Source: Bradyrhizobium sp. CB82
GTDB taxonomy: Bacteria > Pseudomonadota > Alphaproteobacteria > Rhizobiales > Xanthobacteraceae
Reading direction: 5' to 3'
Assembly (NCBI RefSeq): GCF_029714405.1
Contig: NZ_CP121650.1
Location: forward strand, 1,865,001 to 1,929,000
DNA length: 64,000 nucleotides
Shown piece by piece: positions 18,126 to 26,407 of the stretch. The notes beneath the pieces are model-generated. The model worked only from the letters and a program-made list of their open reading frames with translations. It did not search any database and was not told the origin of the DNA. A program made the position numbers and the translations under genes. Numbering within the stretch: the stretch's first letter is position 1; each line of letters begins with the position of its first letter.

Positions 18126-19150
18126 ATGGAAGAGTATATTGGTCTCGACGTGTCGATGAAAGAGACGGCAGTCTCGATCCGCCGAGCAGGTGAACGGATC
18201 TGGCGCGGCAAGTGCGCATCTGATCCCAGCATCGTCGCCGAGCTCATCCGCAAACGGGCGCCATCCGTGAAACGCGTGGTATTCGAGACCGGACCGCTGT
18301 CGGTATGGTTCTATCATTCTCTGCGCACCGAAGGGTTGCCGGCGATCTGCATCGATGCGCGCCATGCTAAAGCGGCGCTCGATATGGCAACGAATAAGAC
18401 GGACGCGAACGACGCCGATGGTCTGGCGCAACTCGCGGAAGTCGGCTTCTTTCGTGAGGTGCGTGTGAAGGGATTCGACAGCATGCTGACCCGCACGCTT
18501 GTCGCAGCGCGGACGCGCCTGGTCCGAATCACTACCGAGCTTTCCAACCAGATCCGCGGTGTCATGAAAACCTTCGGTCTGCTCGTTCCCGCCGGAAAGG
18601 GAAGCACCTTCGAGAAGAATGTGCGGAGCCTTCTAGCCGATCAGGACGGACTTGCATCCATCGTGCTGCCGATGCTGGAAGCCTGGCGTGGCATTCGCCT
18701 CCGCGCCGCCGAACTCGGACGCCAATTGGTGCGGGACGCGCGCCAGAGTCAGGCTTGCCGCATCCTCATGTCGATTCCTGGCATCGGTGCCATCACCGCA
18801 ACCTCCTTTACCACCGCTATTGAGGAGCCTGACAACTTCAGGAAGTCCCGATCTGTCGGTGCGTGGATCGGGCTAACAACGCGCCGCTACCAATCCGGAG
18901 AAGTTGATTATGACGCCATATATCCCGACGTGGCGACCACAATTTGCGAGGGCTTCTCTACGAAGCGGCGGCGGTCATTCTGACGCGCAGCTCAACTCAC
19001 AGCACGCTGCGCACGTGGGGTCTGCAGCTCCGGGAGAGGATCGGCTTCAAAAGAGCTGCCGTGGCTGTGGCCCGCAAACTGGCGGTAATAATGCATACGA
19101 TGCTTAAGACCGGCGAGCTGTTTAACCCGAATGCCGGAGCCGCCGCATAA
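18126..19150 (+). pseudogene. IS110-family transposase, single frameshift near end
   Basis: Starts MEEYIGLDVSMKETAVSIRR and runs well for about 262 residues, with MATNKTDANDADGLAQLAEV, the second-domain motif ILMSIPGIGAITATSFTTAI and TTRRYQSGEVDYD. One base is missing near 18912; the next frame continues HISRRGDHNLRGLLYEAAAV, ILTRSSTHSTLRTWGLQLRE and ends at 19150. Reinstating one base would give a complete protein of about 341 residues. It may have been active until recently. Confidence 0.85.
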
Positions 19151-19525
19151 GTCCCGATCGCGTTCGGAACCCGAACGCCTAAGGCGTCCCTGCCGGGACG
19201 TGAGCCGAGCCATTCCGCTGATGCTGTTGCATTGCTGACTCAGCAAAGTGCGTCGTCCACATTGAAGGCTCGTCCCGCGAAGCTCCATCATGCGGCGGCT
19301 GATGCCGACCGCGAAGACAACCATGCACCCGGCAGTGTCCTCAGCGATTATATGCTTGACGCCCCGGCAGCGATTAGACAACAGCATCAGAAGCGGAAGT
19401 TACGACGCTTTGCGTGAAATCCGCCAAGGGCCGAAAAATAGCTGACTACGAGCGCCGTCCTATGCGCCAATCGCCGGCAAAGTGGGTTATAATCCCTTTT
19501 GGGGCGACGGAAGGCTGATGCTTCA
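19151..19525. other. Non-coding, probably IS110 flank
   Basis: Follows the broken IS110 transposase. A short plus-strand frame near 19232-19417 has no recognisable content. It likely includes the element's right end and the promoter region of the hydroxylase gene. Confidence 0.35.
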
Positions 19526-20035
19526 ATGACATCGTGGCTACTTCCTGAAGTCCCGCTCTTTCTCCTGACTGCCATCGCTACGCATTTGGTTATGTCATTT
19601 GCGCAGACGGTGATGCATTATAAACTCGGTCACCATCCCATGGGTGGCCGATTCTTTCACAATCATATCGACTTCCATCACACCTATTATTCCACGGATC
19701 ATCTCGTCTCACGAACCTACCTCGGTGACGAGGGCAACAACACACCTTTTTTCTTTATCCCTTTGTTTCTCGCCGGCGGATGCGCTTATTTCCTGTTGCC
19801 GCTCAGTCTTTTTGTGGCGATGGTCATCGGAAGCGCGGCATCGTTTTATGCGCACGTCTTTTTCGACAAGGAATACCACGTCGAGGGATCGCGGCTTCAG
19901 CGATTTGTGTGGTTCAGACGGATGCAGGAGCTGCACTTCATTCATCACCGGCACGCGAACAGAAATTTTGCCGTGATCCACTTCTTCTGGGATAGGCTTC
20001 TCGGCACCTATCGAGGGCCGGATGCCGGTGCATAA
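19526..20035 (+). CDS. Fatty acid hydroxylase / sterol desaturase family membrane protein
   Basis: A 169-residue membrane protein with histidine clusters of the di-iron hydroxylase family: HNHIDFHHTYY (about residue 50) and HFIHHRH (about residue 145), separated by two or three hydrophobic segments. The clusters normally hold two irons that oxidise lipid C-H bonds. At 169 residues it is shorter than typical members (over 200), so the substrate is open; it may be a compact subgroup. The start MTSWLLPEVPLFLLTAIATH gives an N-terminal membrane helix. It lies within the inverted-repeat-bounded segment. Confidence 0.75.
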   Translation: MTSWLLPEVPLFLLTAIATHLVMSFAQTVMHYKLGHHPMGGRFFHNHIDFHHTYYSTDHLVSRTYLGDEGNNTPFFFIPLFLAGGCAYFLLPLSLFVAMVIGSAASFYAHVFFDKEYHVEGSRLQRFVWFRRMQELHFIHHRHANRNFAVIHFFWDRLLGTYRGPDAGA

Positions 20036-20059
20036 CTCCGCGGCCGGCGCCACATTCAG

Positions 20060-20287
20060 GAGAGCCGATTCGTCCAGCCGAACAAGAAGCGTTTTACGGG
20101 CCGGCGAATTGTCGGTAGCGGCGAACTCTGGGTCACTGAATTCGTTCTTACCTATGACGGTGTGCCGTCATACGCGGTGAGCATCATGGAACTCCGCGAA
20201 GGACAGGTGGCCAGCGAAACGCAATATTTCGCCGATCCATTCGACCCTGCACCCTCCCGTGCGCATCTTGTTGAGCGAGTAGGATAG
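20060..20287 (+). pseudogene. SnoaL/NTF2-like protein, C-terminal fragment
   Basis: An open frame without a start: GRRIVGSGELWVTEFVLTYD, GVPSYAVSIMELREGQVASE, TQYFADPFDPAPSRAHLVER. The last part (MELREGQVASETQYFADPF) is the typical final strands of small NTF2-fold proteins. The N-terminal helices are missing. Confidence 0.6.
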
Positions 20288-20664
20288 CAACGAGCCGCGT
20301 CTTCGCGACTACTCCTCATGGCCCGATGCGGACCGTCTGAAAGCTCCGGTCTTGCGTCGGCTGCTCAGCGTAAAGTGCGTGGCTGGGCTATGCCCGGTTC
20401 TGGCCGCTATCGACCAACCTCGGCACTTGTCTTTACATCGGCTGGCAGGGGTAGAGCAGACATGACTCCCGCGAAGCTAAATCGGCGCTTTTGACCCCGC
20501 AGCCGGTCGCTCCGTTTAGGCCGCGTCGGCTGTTTGGGCCAAGGAGATTCGTTGTGCCGAAGGTTAGCGTGCCGCTCGTCGCCGGGGTCAACGGGTCGGG
20601 GAGGCTGCCCCGGCCCGTTTTCCGATCGGGCGCGAGTAGTCCGCGCCTCCAAAGACCTATTCGG
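20288..20664. other. Intergenic with a terminator hairpin
   Basis: No gene recognised. Contains the hairpin at 20591-20622. A minus-strand frame here is proline/arginine-rich and looks like a shadow. Confidence 0.4.
20591..20622 (+). terminator. Terminator-like hairpin
   Basis: ACGGGTCGGGG, AGGCTG, CCCCGGCCCGTTTT: a stem of about ten pairs followed by TTTT on the plus strand. It could end transcripts from the hydroxylase or NTF2 remnant. Confidence 0.5.
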
Positions 20665-21000
20665 TCAGTTCTTGCCAGGGGCTCGGTAGCTGCCTGCGGC
20701 TTTGGCAGCCTTTTCAGCAATCGCCTTGAATTCCGCACCAGTCCATGCCCTTGAAGTGGTCACGTTGGAAATTGTGCCCGCGGCCACTGCTGCAAATAGA
20801 GCGGCGATAATGCTCTCGGCTTCGTTGGCCTCGGAGATCAGCGTGAAGTCGGTGTCTCCGGTCGTGAAGTAAAAGTTCAAGAGCTTGCCGCCGGCCCCCT
20901 CGACCAGCTTGCGCACGGCCGGTTCTCGATCCTCCGGTGCGGCCACCAATCCCTTGGCATAATCGTGGGTGAAACATCCGCGAGTAACCAATCTAACCAT
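20665..21000 (-). CDS. GYD-domain family protein
   Basis: A 111-residue protein: MVRLVTRGCFTHDYAKGLVA, then REPAVRKLVEGAGGKLLNFY and FTTGDTDFTLISEANEAESI. A short alpha/beta protein with [KR]xxxExxGGKxxxFYxxxGxxDxxxI is the GYD domain pattern. Residues 75-95 (AAGTISNVTTSRAWTGAEFK) complete it. Start at 21000 is preferred over one 51 bases upstream. Its 5' flank abuts the right repeat arm. Function unknown. Confidence 0.75.
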   Translation of the reverse strand: MVRLVTRGCFTHDYAKGLVAAPEDREPAVRKLVEGAGGKLLNFYFTTGDTDFTLISEANEAESIIAALFAAVAAGTISNVTTSRAWTGAEFKAIAEKAAKAAGSYRAPGKN

Positions 21001-21075
21001 CACGCTCTCCTTTTTGCGGTCAATTATCGCAGTTAGAAATTTCAAGAACACGCAACTCGCACCCTAGTTAGGCGG

Positions 21076-21174
21076 TGGCAGGTGCAGATCACCGACGAGT
21101 ACGGCAAGATATTTCAGCCTAACAGGTTCGAGGAGCTACTCAGATTTGACCGAAAGCCTCCGATCAGGTTTTGA
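21076..21174 (+). pseudogene. Truncated copy of the 17322-17527 gene
   Basis: WQVQITDEYGKIFQPNRFEE, LLRFDRKPPIRF and a stop: the last 32 residues of the broken gene in the left arm, here without any 5' part because the repeat ends. Confidence 0.6.
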
Positions 21175-21586
21175 GCTTCCGCGCTGCTTTGGCGTCGCGA
21201 GCCAATCGCTCCGCCTTTAACCGCTCGTGGTTTGCATGGAACGCCTTTTGAGTGCGTTCATACTCGGCCATCGCTACCTTGACGTCCGCCTCCTTGAAGG
21301 CTTGTCGTGCCTTACGCAAGGCGGCGGTGGGCACATTCCGTTCGTATCTGTAATCCCTCATTTCCTCCTCCTTTTGCGTTTGCTTACTATGTAATTCTTT
21401 GTCGGTGGGTCGAAAGTCGCATCGGAGTTTCCCGGGAGCTCGAGGCCTAGGATTGCAGACAGCACATTCAAACGTATGCAAGTCGACGCCTGGGCGTGCT
21501 GGCTCGATGCGGGTAAGCCTCATCTTGGCCCTGCACTTCGGACAGGCGGGGCGCTCAAATGCAACTGGCGGAATGGCGGACGACAT
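21164..21586 (-). CDS. Zinc-ribbon and helical protein fused in right repeat arm
   Basis: A 140-residue frame combining both genes of the left arm. The zinc-ribbon part (MSSAIPPVAFERPACPKCRA to RPTDKE) no longer ends: a short insertion turns the stop region into ELHSKQTQKEEE, after which MRDYRYERNVPTAALRKARQ follows in frame. The helical part may still be translated from its own ATG at 21361. Whether the fusion is expressed is unknown; in the left arm the two are separate genes. Confidence 0.5.
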   Translation of the reverse strand: MSSAIPPVAFERPACPKCRAKMRLTRIEPARPGVDLHTFECAVCNPRPRAPGKLRCDFRPTDKELHSKQTQKEEEMRDYRYERNVPTAALRKARQAFKEADVKVAMAEYERTQKAFHANHERLKAERLARDAKAARKLKT

Positions 21587-22073
21587 GCGTTGAGATAAGG
21601 CAAACGACGCTTCCCCTCGAATAGGCGGGAGCGCAATACTCTCTGTCACCGGTGAATGCCCGTGGTGCGGCGGTGATGGAGCTATATGGATCCCGATCGA
21701 ACCAAATAGCCAGTTAATTCGTGTTCGGTTGTCGAATTAGCGGTTACAGAGCGATTCAACGGTCCAAACAGGGCCAGCGCGCCATCCGCGGTGCGATCAG
21801 GGCGCTAAATATTTCAGATTGGGACGGAACGATTCACCTTGGGCTGGTCTTGGTCCTGAGCAATCGGCGATCCTATCTCCGAAAGCTAAGCCACCGACCG
21901 GTCGACATTTTGCCGGCGGGAGGTCTGAAACGGCCTCAGGTGTGCGCGCACTCAGGCCGTTTTGCTTGTTCAATGACCATCTGGACATTGGGCAGCACTC
22001 AAGAAAGTGTACGATCTCACTTGATCGGCGGAATGGTTCGCCCAGGCGGCGATGTCCTGGGCCTACGCGCTTA
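21587..22073. other. Non-coding part of right arm
   Basis: Apart from leader copy 7 (21624-21651), this holds no gene. A hairpin around 21930-21960 mirrors the one in the left arm. Confidence 0.4.
21624..21651 (-). promoter_or_regulatory. Leader element copy 7
   Basis: The duplicated equivalent of copy 6: CGGTGACAGAGAG, TATT, GCGCTCCCGCC on the minus strand, with one base changed in the spacer. It precedes the fused zinc-ribbon gene by 37 bases. Confidence 0.55.
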
Positions 22074-22640
22074 GTAAGCCCGTCGGTCGCGGTGCCTTGG
22101 CTGTAGCGCATCACGCCGTTGACCTTGCGAACATTGTCCGGCACGTCCCATGGGCCATTATATCGGACGCTCTCGATGGCAGTGAGCAGCGTGCCGGCCC
22201 CAACCGTAGTCGAGCCAGCGGCCAGCCCACGATGATAGCCGAAACTGCCAAATGTCATCTCGGCGATGTTTTTGGGGAGCTTGTTGAGGTAATCAATTTC
22301 GACAGAGCCAGCGGAGCTGAAGTCGCCTACATCGGCGTAGTACGGACCCTTGCGGACATACACCGACTGAATGAGTTCAGGGATCAGAAAGTTGATATCG
22401 GCGTAGCCCTGCCCGTGGCCATGAGCCGGCATGTTGACGGGCATGCCATCGATCCTGATCGCAAGATCGGTGCCGTGGCCAAGGTTGAAGCCGCGCAGGA
22501 AATACTGGTTGGCCTTACCCTCTCCGGAATCTGGGTAACGATCAGGCCAGGCACGACCTCAAGCGCCTCGCCGGGCCGCAAGAAGGCGACCACGGCCGCG
22601 TCCGACCTATCTGTTTGCACACAACCAAGGCCCATCGCTT
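22074..22640 (-). pseudogene. TonB-dependent receptor, plug-domain fragment
   Basis: In order on the minus strand: LRPGEALEVVPGLIVTQ, a frame change, then SGEGKANQYFLRGFNLGHGT, DLAIRIDGMPVNMPAHGHGQ, GYADINFLIPELIQSVYVRK, GPYYADVGDFSSAGSVEIDY. This is the plug domain and first strands of an outer-membrane receptor that imports siderophores or similar compounds. It has one frameshift (near 22535) and is cut off at 22074 by the repeat arm; the signal sequence, TonB box and most of the barrel are missing. Confidence 0.75.
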
Positions 22641-22733
22641 CACTTGGCGATGCAGCAGTATGTCCGGAATTCGGTGTGAACCGGAAGTGACCGCAGAACG
22701 TCGAACTGCCCCTTGAACATCGATCCGCCGGCC

Positions 22734-22847
22734 GGCGCTACATCGCTGCGGGCTATCGCGGGCGGATTGAACGAAGCCGGCATTCCAACCGCGCGCGGCG
22801 GCAGGTGGTCGGCGGTTCAGGTGCAAAGGGTCTTGGAAAGGATATGA
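22734..22847 (+). pseudogene. Serine-recombinase-type C-terminal fragment
   Basis: A 37-residue frame ending at 22847: GATSLRAIAGGLNEAGIPTA, RGGRWSAVQVQRVLERI. The pattern SLRxIAxxLNxxGIPTxRGGxWxxxQVxRVL is the recombinase domain that follows the catalytic region of large serine recombinases and resolvases. Nothing of the catalytic domain remains. Confidence 0.6.
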
Positions 22848-23290
22848 GGCGTCGCCGCGCAGAGGCAACGGCGTGCTAGCGTGTAGCAGTCGAGTCGCCG
22901 CAACGGCGCAACCGTGATACCGTCCGGCCGACGCGCCAACAGCCGCTCTAGGTTTGTCTTGCGCAGGTGCAGCGGCAAAGAACGCAAATCGTCTCCGTCC
23001 ATTGCCAGAACGTCGAACGCATAAAGCTGGACCTCGTGGTCGTGCTTGCGCGAGTGCAGGGCGTTGAAATCGGAGATGCCATCGACGCCAAGGATCACCG
23101 CCTCGCCATCGATCACGAAATGCTTCTGGCGGTTCTTCAGTGCGGCCTCGGCGATCCACGGATAGCGCTTGGTCCAGTCGGTGCCATTGCGCGAGAGCAG
23201 GCGCACGCGCTTGTCTTCCCGGATGATCAGCATCCGGTAACCGTCGTGCTTCACTTCGTGGATCCAGTCCGGCGGTCGCCAGGCAGAGCT
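22848..23290 (-). pseudogene. ATP-dependent DNA ligase (LigD-type) fragment
   Basis: DWIHEVKHDGYRMLIIREDK, RVRLLSRNGTDWTKRYPWIA and HFVIDGEAVILGVDGISDFN, then LRKTNLERLLARRPDGITVA. K in EVKHDGYR is the adenylated lysine of ATP-dependent ligases; IDGEAV is motif III. The preceding residues need a frame change, and motifs IV-V and the OB domain are absent, so it cannot be a working ligase. Similar domains occur in end-joining LigD proteins. Confidence 0.7.
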
Positions 23291-23652
23291 CGTACGCCAT
23301 GCGCATGAGCCGAAGATAAGCTTTTCGGCTGCATTTTACGAATCAGGAACAAGCCGCAATCGGGCGCGTTGAAAAGCGGCTTCGGTTCTTCCCCTGACCG
23401 GAGCGGCTTTCGGAAATGCAAACGGCCCCAGCCACCTAAGACTGAGGCCGTTTTCATGATGGCAGCGGAACGCCCCCCGACTACCGAGTTGAATCCAAGC
23501 TCCCGACCAAACCCCACAAATGCCCCCCTATCGGGAGCAAACCTTCCCCAAGGTCGGCGGCCTCGCGGTCCATTTTCCTCCTATGGGCGGGCAGCAGTTC
23601 CGCGACTGGAACAGTAATGGCGCTCTGTTGGTTTACGAAAAGATTGCAACTG
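23291..23652. other. Intergenic with terminator-like hairpin
   Basis: No gene recognised. Contains the hairpin at 23420-23454 and the promoter region of the PilZ gene. Confidence 0.4.
23420..23454 (+). terminator. Terminator-like hairpin
   Basis: AAACGGCC at the left and GGCCGTTTT at the right with an internal CAG...CTG pairing; T run on the plus strand. The left arm also ends in A's, so it could work in both directions. Confidence 0.5.
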
Positions 23653-23907
23653 ATGATTAAACTGCGCCCTATGGAACATAGGATAGCGCCACGTCGTCGC
23701 ATCCTGAAGGCCGGCACGATCGAGTTTGGCGGCGGCGGGATCGACTGCACGGTCAAGAACATTTCGGAGACCGGCGCGGCGCTCGAGCTTGCCACGCCGC
23801 TTCTCATCCCGGACCGCTTCACGCTCCGCGTGCCAAGCGATCACCTAAAGCGGCGTTGCCACGTCGTCTGGCGAAAGGAAAGACGCCTCGGCGTCGCGTT
23901 CGATTGA
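23653..23907 (+). CDS. PilZ-domain protein
   Basis: An 84-residue protein consisting of one PilZ domain, the cyclic-di-GMP receptor fold. HRIAPRRRILKAGTIEFGGG supplies the RxxxR binding motif and DCTVKNISETGAALELATP the D/N-x-S-x-x-G motif. The ATG at 23653 or 23671 could be the start; neither has a strong ribosome site. As a single small domain it probably acts by binding a partner, or has lost ligand binding. Single gene. Confidence 0.85.
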   Translation: MIKLRPMEHRIAPRRRILKAGTIEFGGGGIDCTVKNISETGAALELATPLLIPDRFTLRVPSDHLKRRCHVVWRKERRLGVAFD

Positions 23908-24060
23908 AGGCGAAGCCTCAGCGACGAGGCTCAGTCATTGGGCGCGGGCCGGTAGTGTCGCCGCCGTCAGTTCCAAAGTAAGAAAGCGAACAGATTTGGC
24001 GGTCGAATCAATCTAGCGTCGCGACGCTTGGCGAATCCCAAATACCGCCAAGGACCTCCA

Positions 24061-24111
24061 ACGGCCCCGGCCTCCCATCATACCCAGAAAGCCACGGCCG
24101 GGGCCGTCTTT
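24061..24111. terminator. Strong hairpin, probably bidirectional terminator
   Basis: ACGGCCCCGGCC and GGCCGGGGCCGT are perfect complements separated by about 26 bases, with CTTT following on the plus strand. It lies just beyond the 3' end of the minus-strand secreted-protein gene. Confidence 0.5.
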
Positions 24112-24137
24112 ACCTGGGGCCTGGAACCAATCTTCGC

Positions 24138-24410
24138 CTATTGTTTGGCGGGCTCTTCGGCTGGTACTGCTGGCGCTGTGGGTTCGGCGGCGGGTGTACT
24201 GAGCTCTGACGGTGCCGCGCAATCGCCGGCCCAAATCTTTGTCCCCTTCACCGTTCCTACGAGCTTACAGCCCATCGGTGCTGCCGGCTGTTTGTGCGGC
24301 TTGTTGGCAGTCTTGGACGCTGCGGTCGCCTTGGGCACTGCGGTTTGAGCGAAGGCAGTTGCCGAAAAGCCAATGATGGTGACAACGAGGATTAGCGGCA
24401 TCCTCATCAT
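24138..24410 (-). CDS. Small secreted protein
   Basis: A 90-residue precursor. MMRMPLILVVTIIGFSATAF-AQ is a signal peptide with a likely AFA-Q cleavage site. The mature part is Ala/Pro/Lys-rich with a central KLVGTVKGTKIWAGDCAA containing two cysteines (C in APMGC and GDC) that may form a disulphide, and a Pro-rich end. AAGGGG lies upstream of the ATG at 24410. This type is frequent in Bradyrhizobium; function unknown. Confidence 0.75.
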   Translation of the reverse strand: MMRMPLILVVTIIGFSATAFAQTAVPKATAASKTANKPHKQPAAPMGCKLVGTVKGTKIWAGDCAAPSELSTPAAEPTAPAVPAEEPAKQ

Positions 24411-24834
24411 GGTTTTCCCCTTATCTTCCGATCTCTTTCCGGCGCTAACGAGTAGGCCAGCTAGGAAAAGGATCAAGACGCCGCCCCGCGGCGATAAACC
24501 AATGTCCGGGCCACGTCTGTAACAATTTTCGCTCATTTCCCCGCTCCGATCGCACAGGAAGCGCAACAGGCAGCGGCTGGCGACACATCGCTGTGCTGTC
24601 CTACTTCGCGAAACAGGACGCTGCCGGGCTCGAAATTCCCTGTCCCCCCGGCAGCGTTCTGTCTCAAACTGGGCGCTGAAATCCCAGTTGATTTTCACTG
24701 TGCAACGGGCATGCCACAGGTTTGTGACAGCCGAAGAGAAGCGCCCGCTGTCACGAACGGCGGTAGTGGGTCACTTTGATTATGGCGGAAATCGCAGTCT
24801 AGGAATCGGCCGCCGCGGGGCGCATATTGAATGG
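24411..24834. other. Intergenic with one long hairpin
   Basis: ACGCTGCCGGG (from 24618) pairs with CCCGGCAGCGT (to 24657) across an 18-base loop, possibly a terminator or small-RNA end. Otherwise no gene is recognised, although frames extend upstream of the secreted protein. Confidence 0.4.
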
Positions 24835-25038
24835 ATGGCAAACACCTTTGCAGGCGGTATCCACTTGGTACAAGTCACCACTGACAACCGACAGCATCGG
24901 CTCTACGTAACGGCCGGTAGCCGGGACGATGCGGTGACAGAGGGCTGGACGGCCGTACTGCTGACCAACAGGCTGACGCCGAGAGAGGTGGAAGTGTTAA
25001 AGGTCAAGCCGGGTGAAGTTCGGGAGATCACCCAATGA
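24835..25038 (+). CDS. Hypothetical protein, first of a coupled pair
   Basis: A 67-residue protein: MANTFAGGIHLVQVTTDNRQ, HRLYVTAGSRDDAVTEGWTA, VLLTNRLTPREVEVLKVKPG. The stop overlaps the next gene's ATG (ATGA), so the two are coupled. An upstream ATG (24688) would add 49 residues that look random. A short beta-rich protein; function unknown. Confidence 0.65.
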   Translation: MANTFAGGIHLVQVTTDNRQHRLYVTAGSRDDAVTEGWTAVLLTNRLTPREVEVLKVKPGEVREITQ

Positions 25039-25271
25039 CCCCCAAACGCCCTAGGGACCCCAATCAGCTCGCCAAGTCGATTATCGACATTGCGACAGGG
25101 CAGAAGCCTGACCGCGATCCCACGCCCGAAGAACAGGGCAAGGACCCGGCCGCGGCGGCGATGGGAAAGAAGGGCGGCAAGGCAAGGGCGGATAACCTGA
25201 GCCCCGAAAAGCGGGCCGAAATCGCCAAAAAGGCGGCAGCTACCCGATGGGGTAAGCTAAGTTCGCGCTAA
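25035..25271 (+). CDS. Small basic protein, histone-like tail
   Basis: A 78-residue protein: MTPKRPRDPNQLAKSIIDIA, TGQKPDRDPTPEEQGKDPAA, then GKKGGKARADNLSPEKRAEI and AKKAAATRWGKLS. The KKGGKARA-x-x-L-S-PEKRxEIAKKAAxxRW block is a widespread bacterial motif in small proteins of unknown role; nucleic-acid binding is a guess from charge. Overlaps the upstream gene by four bases. Confidence 0.75.
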   Translation: MTPKRPRDPNQLAKSIIDIATGQKPDRDPTPEEQGKDPAAAAMGKKGGKARADNLSPEKRAEIAKKAAATRWGKLSSR

Positions 25272-25293
25272 TAGTATAAACCCAGAAGGTTCA

Positions 25294-25323
25294 TTGACTT
25301 TCGCGCCGCGATGTGGCCTTAAT
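25294..25323 (+). promoter_or_regulatory. Sigma-70-like promoter for the integrase-like gene
   Basis: TTGACT, 18 bases, CTTAAT. The expected start of transcription is about seven bases beyond, at or one base before the ATG at 25331, which would give a leaderless mRNA. Confidence 0.4.
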
Positions 25324-25330
25324 TCGCGCC

Positions 25331-26404
25331 ATGGGCAATCGCCACGATATCCGCGATCTGATGGAGCGCCGCAGGACTAGCTTGCTTGAGCAGCTAGAAG
25401 CGGTGGAGCGTGAGATCGCGGAGTATGATCGCTATCAGGCTGAGCTTGCGGCCAAGTATGGCGGGAATGCTGGCACACCTGTTGCTGTGGTCGCTACGGC
25501 GACCTCCCGGCGCAATGGCATGACGATTACCGATCTCATTGCCAGGTACCGCAATCACGAAAAATCCCCTTACAAGTCCCTGAAGCACAGGTCGCGCGAA
25601 CACTACGACAATCTGCTCAGATTGATCGAGCGCGACTACGGCACCGTTTTTCTAGCCGACATCAATGCAGCCACTTTCGACGGATGGCATGCCAAATGGG
25701 CGGAGGGCGGCAAGGTTGCCATCGCATTTAGCAAAATCCAGATGGCGCGAAGCTTGTTCGGCTTTGGCACGTCGCAGTTAGAGGATGCTGAGTGTGGACG
25801 GCTGTTCGGCATTCTCGGCAAAAAGAAATTCACTCCTCCGAAGGCTCGCACTCAACAACTCACCGTTGCTCAGGCGGATCTTATTCGGGTCAAAGCGCGC
25901 GAACTGGAAAGGCCTTCTATCGCCCTAGCGCAAGCGTTTCAGTCCGGTGTCGGTCTTTTGCAGGTCGATGTTATCGGTCAGTGGGTCCCGATGGACGAGC
26001 AGGGGTTTTCCGACGTGATATTCACTGATGACGAGGGCCGTCGGGAGAAATGGATTCGCGGCCTTCGCTGGAACGAAATCGATGACAATCTGACTCTACG
26101 GCACTCGAGCGAGCGAGAGATCATCGAATTCGATCTTCGGCAGTCGTCGATGGTGCTTGACGAACTTCGCGCACAGTATGGATTTGAACTTGGGAAACAG
26201 GCGCGCTCTGCGCTTCCTTCCTCTGGTCCGATCATCGTTTCAGAGTGGTCAGGAATCCCGTGGTCAGCGGTTGAGTTTCGCCGCTGGTGGCGTCAGGTCG
26301 CCAATGCCTGCGGCATTCCCAAGACGGTCAAGAACATGGACAGCCGCACGAAATCTGGCGTGACAGAAGGCGACGAAGATTCGGAGGGGCAACTAGCCCT
26401 CTAA
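25331..26404 (+). CDS. Phage integrase-like protein, catalytic end lost
   Basis: A 357-residue protein resembling rhizobial tyrosine recombinases: a coiled N-terminal part (LLEQLEAVEREIAEYDRYQA), SAM-like DNA-binding region (YRNHEKSPYKSLKHRSREHY), and the start of the catalytic domain (GLRWNEIDDNLTLRH; PSSGPIIVSEWSGIPWSAVE; RRWWRQVANACGIPKTVKNM). Family members then continue to the HxxR box and catalytic tyrosine; here the sequence turns to SGVTEGDEDSEGQLAL and stops. It therefore lacks the nucleophile and is probably inactive. No ribosome site; see the promoter at 25294. Confidence 0.65.
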   Translation: MGNRHDIRDLMERRRTSLLEQLEAVEREIAEYDRYQAELAAKYGGNAGTPVAVVATATSRRNGMTITDLIARYRNHEKSPYKSLKHRSREHYDNLLRLIERDYGTVFLADINAATFDGWHAKWAEGGKVAIAFSKIQMARSLFGFGTSQLEDAECGRLFGILGKKKFTPPKARTQQLTVAQADLIRVKARELERPSIALAQAFQSGVGLLQVDVIGQWVPMDEQGFSDVIFTDDEGRREKWIRGLRWNEIDDNLTLRHSSEREIIEFDLRQSSMVLDELRAQYGFELGKQARSALPSSGPIIVSEWSGIPWSAVEFRRWWRQVANACGIPKTVKNMDSRTKSGVTEGDEDSEGQLAL

Positions 26405-26407
26405 CGA

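Larger units (their letters stand above)
21055..22073. repeat. Right arm of ~1-kb inverted repeat
   Basis: Reverse complement of 16424-17443. The outer end stops sharply at 22073, where a TonB-receptor fragment begins. Compared with the left arm there are point changes and a small insertion that removes a stop codon (see 21164-21586). The unique 3.6 kb between the arms holds the IS110 remnants, the hydroxylase and the GYD gene. Confidence 0.85.
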
